Of a stretch of DNA of 64,000 nucleotides, positions 22,973 to 33,100 are shown in pieces. Source of the stretch: Thozetella sp. PMI_491 (lineage: Eukaryota > Ascomycota > Sordariomycetes > Chaetosphaeriales > Chaetosphaeriaceae); NCBI GenBank assembly GCA_021432635.1, contig MU270035.1, positions 124,001-188,000 of the forward strand, in the 5' to 3' direction. A program made the position numbers and the translations under genes. Within the stretch, counting starts at the first letter, position 1; each line of letters opens with the position of its first letter. Under the pieces are notes generated by a model. The model had not been told where the DNA came from, searched no databases, and saw nothing but the letters and a program-made list of their open reading frames with translations.

Positions 22973-24620
22973 TTTGAGATTTCGATGCTCTCCAATGGGT
23001 ACAGATCACAACGACCATGTCCTCCTTTCATTATGTGGAGCGCAGATATACAAAGTTGGCTCCGTCTGTCTCTTTCTAGCTCGTCAGGAACTATCCCGAA
23101 GAGTCTTGGATCGTAGGGCAAATGCCCAATTTGGTCTTTTTTGCAAACCCCGGATCTCTTCCCTCGGATAGTAGCTGCCCGTGTACTCTTTTTCCCACGA
23201 ATAGGATCGCTGCTGCCGGTAGCCATCGATCCAGGTGGATCTGCCAGTCCAACGGTTCGGCTGTAAATGTGCGGAGAGGGGACGCCACCAACCCCGAACC
23301 AACCCCGCAGGAAAATAGCGTACATGGAGGGACGGGCATTTCATGAGCATCCAGTTCGCCTTCTATTGCACTTATAGCTGGAGGCCCAACATGGATGTCG
23401 CCCAAAATTTACTTCACCTTTTTAAGGAAGGTGGGGTAAGGTTGCGGCTTGTGTGGCTGTTGTAGGATCCACTTGGAGCAGGGCGGTGCATAAGGGAGCA
23501 ATGCCTAACAAAAGACTTGTTACACCGCCGGTAATCCATTCGCGCCTCATCCGAAAGGTACATACTTCTATTTTTCTCCCTCCTTGTCATCCTCGCCAAG
23601 TTAGCACTTTCGTGTCTAGCACGGTCATAGCACCACAGCTAGATGCTATACAGCGAATTCCGACCAGAAGTCTGATAACAAAATAGTTTAAGACCAAGTT
23701 GGGAGTCTCGAAAGCCTTATGTTGAAGATGGGGAGAAACTTGGATCATCTCTGGCATGGTCAGGGACGCAGAACACCACACGCAAAACCACCGTAGTCTG
23801 GTAGCCACAGCGTAGGACCAATACTGTGCGCAACGCTCCGGATCTGAGTAGGGCTACTGAAGCAGCGTGACCCTAGTGTTACGTAGCGCGTAGGTAAACG
23901 ACGATAGCCTGGCAATGATCGGAGTAAAATAGATCACGAGGAATGGGGAGAAGCCCCGTAATGGCAGGAAAGAGTGTATTAGCGTTTGGTCTTTTCTAGG
24001 AAAAGTAAACGAATCGCATTGATGATTCTGATGATGCTTGTTGATGAGTGTTCTTCCGTAAAGAATGAAAAACGACCTCTTGTGGCTATTTGTATCTTCT
24101 AGGGCAGAGGAGGGTCTGGGGCTAATCTAAAGTCCCACCTGCCCTAATCAAGCCAGGGGTCAAAACAAATACAACACAACCCATCCCGGTTTCAACGCAG
24201 CGTGTACGCCGTCTAGAGCATCTGTCTAGAGAAATAGCGATCCAAAATATTCACCTTGCCAAATTGCCATAGGCCACTTGGCCGGAGTTTCTACGGGCTT
24301 CTAGTTGGGTCCCTCTCCGCCAATTTTAGACCTAGTCAAGCTACAGCATGGCTTCAAACACACACTGATTAAAATGTACTGAAAACAAGAGACATTCAAG
24401 CTGGCAGGGTAGCACACAGGCTGGCATTCATTTTAAGCTGACACTATATGCATTTGACAACCCTATGTATTTGGCAGACCTAGCGCTCTGTCTTGTTGAA
24501 TCCCGGGGTAGAAGTTTGTCGTAACCACTCCGACCCGTACAAGGGCAGAGACATGAAAATAATTTTTCATTAGAAAAGAATTATGAAAAGAATGCTAATT
24601 AATAAACAAGACCTATAGCC
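22973..24620. other. Gene-free region upstream of the GH28 gene
   Basis: It contains the GH28 promoter next to 22972. The rest shows no convincing gene. The AT-rich part from about 24530 to 24620 leads into the TPR relic. Confidence 0.45.
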
Positions 24621-24736
24621 TCATCTTGAACCTGCTGTTTCTAATAGGTATATAAGCCACTGCTGCGATACAAGCCGGTCAGGGTGGTCTTTAGCGAGAG
24701 TATTGGCCTCAATAGCGACGACTTCTTCGAGCAACA
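24621..24736 (-). pseudogene. TPR (kinesin-light-chain type) repeat relic abutting the assembly gap
   Basis: Directly left of the gap the minus strand encodes LLEEVVAIEANTLAKDHPDRL, the signature of the fungal TPR_10/kinesin-light-chain repeat found at the C-terminus of NB-ARC and NACHT NLR proteins. The next repeat starts to appear only in another frame (QVQDEAIGL) after a stop, and the frame read here ends at 24621. It is therefore the decayed 3' end of a TPR array whose upstream part is hidden in the gap. The near-identical tandem repeats of such genes often break assemblies, which would explain the gap. Confidence 0.55.
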
Positions 24737-25241
24737 NNNNNNNNNNNNNNNNNNNNNNNNNNNNNNNNNNNNNNNNNNNNNNNNNNNNNNNNNNNNNNNN
24801 NNNNNNNNNNNNNNNNNNNNNNNNNNNNNNNNNNNNNNNNNNNNNNNNNNNNNNNNNNNNNNNNNNNNNNNNNNNNNNNNNNNNNNNNNNNNNNNNNNNN
24901 NNNNNNNNNNNNNNNNNNNNNNNNNNNNNNNNNNNNNNNNNNNNNNNNNNNNNNNNNNNNNNNNNNNNNNNNNNNNNNNNNNNNNNNNNNNNNNNNNNNN
25001 NNNNNNNNNNNNNNNNNNNNNNNNNNNNNNNNNNNNNNNNNNNNNNNNNNNNNNNNNNNNNNNNNNNNNNNNNNNNNNNNNNNNNNNNNNNNNNNNNNNN
25101 NNNNNNNNNNNNNNNNNNNNNNNNNNNNNNNNNNNNNNNNNNNNNNNNNNNNNNNNNNNNNNNNNNNNNNNNNNNNNNNNNNNNNNNNNNNNNNNNNNNN
25201 NNNNNNNNNNNNNNNNNNNNNNNNNNNNNNNNNNNNNNNNN
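24737..25241. other. Assembly gap (505 N)
   Basis: Unknown bases. Any protein frame that spans it is meaningless. The left flank encodes a TPR repeat on the minus strand, so part of a repeat-containing gene is probably missing here. Confidence 0.98.
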
Positions 25242-26324
25242 CATGTACGACTTGTGTTGCGCAGCACAACCGACGTGCTTGGCCTCGCCCTAGGGTAGCT
25301 GGAGGTTGCTTTTTGCACCCATCGGTATTTGCCCCTATTTTCCTACTCGATCCGATGGCCGATGTACTCGTCTCTCGGCGACGGGGCCATCGCGTCCAAG
25401 TCGTGCCTTAGGTTTTCTCGTTTAAGAGAGGGAGGGGGGGGAGTTCTGGTCTGACGTGACGCATCCCCCGTCATGTGAGACATGGCTCCCTATGGTGAAA
25501 TAAAAATGATAAAAAACAAAATTGGCACCCCCCGAAAGGTTTTTTGGAGGCCCTCTCGCCTCCTCCCTGGTCGTTGCTTTTGCCCGTGATCTAAAGATGG
25601 GATTGGTCGAGCCACATGCGGCCTTGGCTGCTGCTCTGGGCTGAGTCGCCCAACCCCTAGCGAGATACATTTTGGCCCCAGCAGGGCTCCAGTCCCCTTA
25701 CATCAAGGCGAGCCACCGGAAGGTTTGCCAGTAGCCACACCGGGGTCCCATTGGCCACCTCACCGAGACAATGGCCATCATGCCAGTTGGGGGGGCGCGT
25801 TTGGCGGCGTTTGGCGGCTGCAGCCGCATGGCCCCTAGGCCCAAGCTAGCCAGTCGACTATTGAGAGAGTCTCAGAGGCTCTCCTCCCGCCTCCCTCGAT
25901 TATCACTGCTCATTGTCTCGTAACGTCCCAACCGTGGTGGCCATGGCACGAGGCGCCCAGTGCCACCTTGAAACCGCAAAACAAAGCGTTTGGTTCGAGT
26001 CGGCACACTGGCGTCACCTCGCCGACCTAGCAACCTCTCGGCCGGGTCGGGACATGTGGTGATCCAAGCGCGCCCTGGCCGATGGCTGATGCTCCTCTTC
26101 TTACGCCTCATGTCCCCTCCCTTTCGATTTGAGCCGTCCGTCCCCGGTTCCATGCTCGCGGTTTCCGGGGGGTGTGTCTGACCCGTTTCTCGATTTGTAT
26201 TTCTTGAGTGCCGATCCCGCCTGCTCTCTCGCCAAAGGCCGAGTGACCAGCTTGCTCCTTCCTACCTTGTCCATCAGCCATACCATACAGGAATCTCGGC
26301 GCTGTCTGCCTGCCGCGTTCCAAC
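25242..26324. other. Region between the gap and the permease gene
   Basis: The right flank of the gap does not continue the TPR pattern in any frame. G-runs and a low-complexity AAAAA-rich patch occur at 25430-25520. The 3' part is the permease promoter and leader. No gene is seen. Confidence 0.45.
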
Positions 26325-28221
26325 ATGTCGTCGAGCATCGCGGCGGAGAAAGTCACCTCGTCGGGCTTCAATGACCGCATGTTTGAGATTAGCATCTCGC
26401 GGGGCCCTGTCGAAGATGGGCTGGAGAGCCCAAAGTACTCCCGCCTGGGGGGTACCGAAGCCGATGAGTACGAGATGCGGATGCTGGGGCGCGTCCAGCA
26501 GTTAAACGTATGCACCAGAGAGTCGGGGAGCTTGGCGGCGAGAGGAATTCCAGGCGTGCTAACCGCGAGCTGCAGAGAAACTTCCGATTTATCTCCACTC
26601 TGGGGTTTGCTTGCACTCTGATGTCGACCTGGGAGATCGCGCTGATGACCAGCGGCTACTCCCTGATGAACGGAGGAACTGCCGGCATGATATGGGGCTA
26701 TCTGATCGTCTGGATCGGTTACATGATGGTCTTTGCTACTATCGCAGAGATAGCCTCCTTGTGAGCCTGCACCAAACACTTGGCCTCAGCCCTGGGAAGA
26801 CGCTGACATGCTGCCACAAGGGCACCGACTTCGGGAGGGCAGTACCATTGGGTCTCTGAGTTTGCCCCAGAGGGGTCCCAGCGATTCGTGAGCTACATCG
26901 TCGGTGAGCATGGTTCGCTTTCGTGCGCCGCAGGTACCATCGTCTAACTCGTCTAGGCTGGGTGTCGGTCCTAGGATGGCAGACCGGCCTCACATCGCTC
27001 GCTTTCTTGGCTGGCACCATGATTCAGGGGCTGCTCGTTCTGAACAACCCAGAATATGTGTTCCAGTCGTGGCACGGGACGCTTCTTGTCATTGGCATCA
27101 CCGCCTTCTGCATCATCTTCAACACCTTTCTCGCCAAGAGGCTACCCATGGTTGAGGGCATGGTGCTCATCATCCACGTGATTGGCTTTTTTGCCGTCCT
27201 CATCCCTCTCTGGCTCTTGGCGCCGCGCAGCAGCCCCGGCGCCGTGTTCACCGAGTTTGTCAACTTTGGCGGGTGGAGCACCAACGGGCTGTCCTTCATG
27301 GTGGGCCTTCTCGCACCCGTATACACCCTGATCGGGGCCGACTCAGCTGTGCACATGTCGGAGGAGATCAAGGACGCGTCCATCGTGCTCCCCAAAGCCA
27401 TCATGTGGGCGGCTGTGGTGAACGGGAGTATGGGATTCGTGATGGTGCTCACATTTTGCTTCACGCTCGGCAACATCCCAGACATCATCCAAACGCCTAC
27501 TGGATACCCCTTCATCCAGGTGTTCTACAACATCACCAATAGCCAGGCTGGCACATCGATCATGACGGCCATTCTCATCGTCAACGTGACATCCGCGTGC
27601 ATCAGCACCGTGGCCACCGTGTCTCGCCAGACCTGTAAGCCCCTATATCGTTTTGGGCGCAACGCCATGTCCTAATACGTCTCCAGGGTCGTTCGCCCGC
27701 GACAGGGGCCTCCCTTTCTCCGGCTTTATTGCTTACGTTAGTACAATCTTACCTTAAGCGTATTTCGGCGAGCTGACCGTTCTGTACAGGTTAAACCGGG
27801 CTGGAACATCCCGCTCAATGCTGTCATCGTCACGTTCGCGATCACGGTGCTCCTCTCCTTGATCAACATCGGCTCTACGGTTGCGTTCAACGCCATCGGC
27901 TCTCTCGCCGTGAGCGCTCTGCTGGGGACCTACATCATCTCGTTCACCTTCCTGATCCTGCGACGACTGCGCGGTCCTCTTCCCGCGAGGCGCTGGTCGA
28001 TGGGGTCTGCGGGCATCTTTATTAATATCGGTGCCTTGATGTACCTCCTGGTGGTGTGGGTGTTTGTATTCTTCCCCATCACTGCGGAGGTGACTCCGGA
28101 TACGATGAACTGGAGCTCGGTCATGTTTGTTGGAACCATGTCCTTTGCCATCGTCTACTACTTCACGGGGGGGAGACACCATTACACAGCCCCGGTCGAT
28201 TTGGTGAAGAGGAACGACTAA
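26325..28221 (+). CDS. Amino-acid/GABA-type permease (APC superfamily)
   Basis: Six exons (26325-26507, 26576-26760, 26821-26903, 26957-27634, 27687-27736, 27790-28221) give 536 aa with about 12 hydrophobic segments after a polar N-terminus of about 60 residues. Family landmarks occur in order: NFRFISTLGFACTLMSTWE in TM1, then APTSGGQYHWVSEFAP, then GWVSVLGWQTG. Later come GADSAVHMSEEIKDAS and SFARDRGLP. These are typical of fungal GABA/choline/amino-acid permeases that take up nitrogen compounds by proton symport at the plasma membrane. The exact substrate cannot be read from the sequence. The exon 2-3 join restores TTG-GCA inside the conserved A-P-T-S-G-G motif, which supports the model. 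A tandem duplication lies in its 3' flank. Confidence 0.9.
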
Positions 28222-28358
28222 ATCAGGAAAAGAACACAACAGAATCACACAATCTTCTAAACGGAAACGGCCAATGGGAAGAAAGGAAAAGAGGAAGAGG
28301 AAAAGGAAAAGGGGTGATAGCACGCGATCCTGGTCTGGAACAAGTCTGCGAGAGCCAC

Positions 28359-28468
28359 TTCCCTTTGTGCAGTCCTTCAATGTTATAGAACATACTTAGC
28401 TCCCGGTCTGCAAAAGCAGTTTCCCTTTGTACAGTCATTCAATGTCGCAATAGAATATACTTAGCTCC
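28359..28468. repeat. Imperfect tandem duplication in the permease 3' flank
   Basis: Two copies of about 45-48 bp lie at 28359-28403 and 28421-28468. Both begin TTCCCTTTGT, continue with CAGTC-TTCAATG, and end ATACTTAGCTCC. They differ by a few substitutions and a 3-bp indel, and a 17-bp spacer separates them. They may fall in the transcript 3' end. Confidence 0.7.
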
Positions 28469-29232
28469 GCGCCCTGCGCCGCCTTTTCCGTTTTCCTCCG
28501 TGGTTAGCTAAGCTCGACTGCCGGGCCCGAGAGATAATACGGCACTAGACTCGGAAGACCCGGGAAGAATTGTGGGCCCCTGCCCCGGGATCGGCGGATG
28601 AGGAAGAGGCCCCCTAGTTGCACTTCCCCAAAGCTGCTATATCACCGAAACATGAACGGCAAAAACCCCCAAAAAATCTAGGACGAGGCCGACTGATGCC
28701 AGGGTTCGGAGCTGACTAACATGGCATGATCTAAAGCAACTTGGGGCGTCCAGTCAGAGACCTGACGGGTTGCGAGGCCGACGCCGTCCGTGTTTGTCTC
28801 TGAACTTTATCAAGCCTGATGATGCATGCGCTTGCTTCTTTCGTGTGGTGCCAGGAGCTTCTGCGACATGGCGTCCCAATCAAATCCAAAATTTGGGCTA
28901 GCCTCGTGGCCGGCCTCTACTTCGTAGGAACCCCAAGAGGACTTTCCCTCAATCATGCGACTGGGGGTGGTGTGGTGCGGTGCGCCTCGGGATGCCGAGA
29001 CTCTGGGCTCTCCCTCAGGAGATGTCATGTGACTATCTCGTTGTCTTGTGTGTATCGATCGGGCAGGCGCAAGCGCTGCCGGCCCGGAGACGGCCGCCTT
29101 GGTTTCACGGCCTCTGGCCACCCCAGCGCAAACCCACGACCGACCGCCCGAGATCCTTACTCATCCCGGTGCATACCTTCCCCTTTTAAGGTTTCGCCCT
29201 CACCCCATCGCGGCTCGAGCACGATTCTGTTG
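28469..29232. other. Intergenic region upstream of ribose-5-phosphate isomerase
   Basis: GC-rich promoter region with no separate gene. An in-frame upstream extension of the isomerase reading frame runs from about 28819 without a stop, but its composition is not protein-like and it is not counted. Confidence 0.45.
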
Positions 29233-30180
29233 ATGCTGAACCGCACGGCTCGACGCCTTCCTCTGGCTTCGGTTCTCACGAGGTGCCGGTCGCGGACCCC
29301 ACTCGTCTTTAATCCCGCAGTCGTCGCCTGCTGCCAATTGGCACCTTCCTGCATCACACGTCCTCAGACGCACAAAATGAGCACCGCAGCAGACAGTGCG
29401 GCCGCGCTCGTCGAGCAGGCCAAGAAGGCGGCGGCCTTCCAGGCGGTGCAGGAGCACTTGCTTCCTACGTACAAGCACATCGGAATCGGCTCCGGCAGCA
29501 CCGTGGTGTACGTGGTGGAAGCCATCGCCGCGCTCGGCCCCGCCGTCACCAACGGCATGCGCTTCTACTCTACCGGCGAGCAGTCGGCCACCCTCATCAC
29601 CTCGGCCGACCTCAAGCTGGGCTTCATGCGCCGCCTGGGCTCCGATGTCTCGCTGGACGTGTGCTTTGACGGCGCCGACGAAGTCGATGAAGACCTGAAC
29701 CTTATTAAGGGCGGTGGCGCCTGCCTCTGGCAGGAGAAGATCGTCGTTGCCAACGCCAACAAGTTCATCTGCGTTGTCGACTACCGCAAGATCGCCCCCC
29801 GCCTCGGCACTGCCTGGAAGCAGGGCATCCCCATCGAGGTCAACCCCGAGGCCGTGCCCCGGGTCCTCAGGGAGCTGAAGGCCATCGGTGCTATCAACCC
29901 GGTCGTACGGAGCTACGAACCGGCTTGGCGCCAGGTCAAGGTGGTCACCGACAACCACCAGGCCATCATCGATGCGCCGTTCCCCCCTCTGCTCCTGGAC
30001 CGGGACCCGCAGGCCAACACGCCCGGCACCTGGACTGTCGACGCCCTGGCGGCTCGGCTCAAGGAGATCGTCGGCGTGGCCGAGATCGGGCTCTTCTACG
30101 GGAAGGTACAGAAGCCGGTTGCCGTGTATATCGGGCTGGCGGATGGCACCACCAAGTCGTTGAAGCTCGCCGCCGCGTAG
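29233..30180 (+). CDS. RKI1: Ribose-5-phosphate isomerase A
   Basis: Single exon. From the first ATG at 29233 the product is 315 aa; from the second at 29377 it is 267 aa, the usual length. The enzyme interconverts ribose-5-phosphate and ribulose-5-phosphate in the non-oxidative pentose phosphate pathway. RpiA signatures are present: IGSGSTVVYVVEAI (phosphate loop), VCFDGADEVDEDLNLIKGGG with the catalytic DGADE and KGGG, ACLWQEKIV with the catalytic Glu, and GIPIEVNP. One conserved spot reads STGEQS where fungal relatives usually have PTGFQS. The segment between the two ATGs is Arg/Leu/Ser-rich with no acidic residue (LNRTARRLPLASVLTRCRSR), like a mitochondrial targeting peptide. Alternative starts could give mitochondrial and cytosolic forms; this is an inference. 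Codon use is strongly GC3-biased, which suggests high expression. Confidence 0.93.
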   Translation: MLNRTARRLPLASVLTRCRSRTPLVFNPAVVACCQLAPSCITRPQTHKMSTAADSAAALVEQAKKAAAFQAVQEHLLPTYKHIGIGSGSTVVYVVEAIAALGPAVTNGMRFYSTGEQSATLITSADLKLGFMRRLGSDVSLDVCFDGADEVDEDLNLIKGGGACLWQEKIVVANANKFICVVDYRKIAPRLGTAWKQGIPIEVNPEAVPRVLRELKAIGAINPVVRSYEPAWRQVKVVTDNHQAIIDAPFPPLLLDRDPQANTPGTWTVDALAARLKEIVGVAEIGLFYGKVQKPVAVYIGLADGTTKSLKLAAA

Positions 30181-33100
30181 GCTTTTCTTACTACGGAGTA
30201 CCAGAAGATAGAAGGGAACCAAAAGGCCGACGATCGGGGATCTGTCGGAATCCGAGGGGCCCGGACAAAACGAGGAAATTAGAAATTAGATCTTCATTGG
30301 GGTCAAAAGACATGCGAAGTTTGCTCGTAGCCCTGCTAGCCTCTATTGCGACTCGCATCCGGGTTCTGCCATCAGTAATATGGCGGACGCTGACCAATAC
30401 GGTGGCGCTAGGCCCATGGGGTGCAACGTGCTACGTCTACACAATGCTGACGGTGAGCGGGCCGATGTGATGACGGTGATGACCGTGACTGGCTTGCGGC
30501 TCGTTCTCATCGAGGCAGCCGAGGACCTCACTTTGGATAGTCGACGTTACGTGTTGAGCATGAAGGCCAAAAAAAAAACGAGGCGAGAAATGCCAACGCA
30601 AATCTGCCACACCATTGCGCCATGGGCACACCATTGTGCCCGGTGGTGGCTCCGTGCCAGCGGTCGCATCAACGTGGCCGGCCGGCCGGCCGCATCGGGC
30701 GCTCTGCGCAGCAACGGAGCCAATCTACGGTCGCGCAGCCGTGGTCAAACCGCAGCACGCACGCGCTGCCTTTCAAGAAATAGGCAGCATTGCCGCCTCG
30801 CCCGAACCAGCACGGAGATGGCGCTCCTAAGGCGAGACCCGGACGGCCGCCCTCCAGCGCGTGCGCGTCGCCTTGTGGGCAGCCAGAGCTTGCTCGCTAG
30901 CGCCGGGGTCGGGGGCTATGCATTGGTCCGTGGCCGGGGCCGCCGGCGGTTCCATCGGATCGAAAGCGCCTTCTCCCCCCCCTTTTCGCCTCGCTTTTTG
31001 GTTGCTAAAAGGCAAAATCCGAAAACCGAGCGAGCAGAGGGGGTGTTTGCGGGGGTGGGTAACCGATCGCCCCCTCCCCCCTCCCCCTCTCCCTTGCCTC
31101 GCCCTCGTGGTTTGGTGAGAGAAGCGAGAAGCGCCAGGTTCGGGCCTCTCACCTCAGGCACACCGGGCAGCGAAATCGTTTTTCGATCGCATTGGCGACA
31201 AGCTTGAGACCTTGCCCTGCAGCCTGGGCTGGCAGAGCGGCGTTTCGGGCGTTTGATGAGCTGCGACGGCTGGACGTGGGTCGTGGGCCGCGTGTTCCGT
31301 TTGGAGCTTGGCAAGCCCTCCAACTTTGCCACCCCGGTCACCTGTTCCCCCCTCCCTCCCCTCCCTTAGTCCGCGACGGCGTGGCTCCCGGCACACGTAC
31401 GTACAAAATTCTACGGCAATTGCCATGCGAAAAGCGACGCTCAGGGTGGAAGCACTCCGGTCCTGCTGCACTTCTATAGAGTTTGATAGAAAGCGTCAAG
31501 GTGGCAATCGCGACGAGATTGCTTCTTAGCATGAGGCATACGACTATGGATGAGGGAGCTGAATGGGGCACGAGGGCGGCTGGGCACCGAGGGTTCGGGC
31601 TTCGGCGGCTGCCTTTGCGGGCGGGCGCCGCTTGTCGGCTGGGTCTTCGCCAGCCCCTGGCAGGGTAGCGCTCCGGCTGATGGGGGCGGCGTCGACGGCG
31701 AGAGGCCAAACGCCAGTGGCGTCCACCCCGTCCACCCGCCCATGCTCGCTGGGCGCGCGCCCCAGTCAGACGCAGGGCAGAGGCTCTGCACGACCTGGAT
31801 TCTGACGACTCTGACGAGGTGCCGCGAGCAATGAGCAATGAGGGTGCCACACCCCGGGCACTAGAGCCATCCTAGCTCCATTCCCCCGAGTTACGGTGGA
31901 CGGATTTGCCTCGTCGGTGCTTCTATTCCTGCCGGATCACCTGCCGCCCCATGGGAATGGACGCAGGAGAAAGGGATCGGGGGGCCTTTGGGTAAACCCC
32001 GAATGTGTGGATCGGTGATGAACTGAGCAACGGGGGGCGCTCCTCTTCCGCGTCTTCGCGTCCGCTTATTTGCCCGATCTCACGGCGGGCTGACGCGGAA
32101 TTTCCATCGCGTTCGTATTTGCGGCGGGAGGGGGAAAAGGGGGGCGGGTTCGCGAACACGCGCGACTGAACCCAAAGAGACCCCAGTGGCATTTTGGGCG
32201 GCACCCTGCCCCGACCTCGTGTCTCACCCTCCCGGATCTCGCCCCGGGGGTTACACACGGTGGCATTTACGGCTCCACACTCTTCCCAGTTCCCACGCCA
32301 TGGCTTCGTCATTTTGAGACCCCCCAGCAGGAGCGCGAAGCGAGCGGAGGAAGAGGAGATTTCGATCTCTGGTGAGGGGAAAGAAGCTACGGCCGTTGGG
32401 GTCCAGGTCGCATGCCGGAGCTTTTCGGCGCTCGATGCGACATTCGCTGAGGGCCGGGGCATGCCTCGGGCGCTCGTGTCACGGGCCCAGGCTAAGTAAA
32501 TCCCGAGGCATGGGAAGGCGGCCCACCAGATGGGGGGGATCGGTCCTCGTTTTGGCCCCTCCGCTCTATTGAATTTTCGGGTGCCCACGAAGTGACGGCA
32601 AGCCGGGCGATGGTGGAATGCCAGGAGCAGCCCCCCTCGCGAAGCCTGTACGTACAGTATGTATTGAACGGACTAGCAAGCGGCTGCGGTGCCAAATGCG
32701 ACGCGGGATGGCAGGAAGCGGATCACCCGATGTCGATGCAGCCATTTCTGGGTCGGGGGCCGGCGACGAGCTCTTCCGTACTCAGCCCATGCCCCGCTTG
32801 TCATACGCCGGGCTGTAAATCCAACCCAGGCAGCCTGCCACTCTCCGCTACGGAATCTGTTCGTGTTACCTTGAGTCTTTAGAGGCTACCATCCAACGGC
32901 TTGGTCGTCGGCAGATCTGGGGTGTCGGGAGCGAGCACCTGGCGCCGACTTGTCCGGATTGTAACCACTCGAAGCTGGGAAGCTCTGGCGGCAGTCTCCG
33001 CATTCAGGATAAAGAGCCAGCCCTGGAGTCATATTTAAATTGTCGTGCCGAGGCGCGCTGGCTGGAGCGCGATGGGGGGTGGATGCGAGCTCCTCGGGAT

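Noticed and set aside
24621-25318. Protein frames running through the N stretch
   Set aside because: They are artefacts of unknown bases. Only the 116 nt left of the gap carry information.
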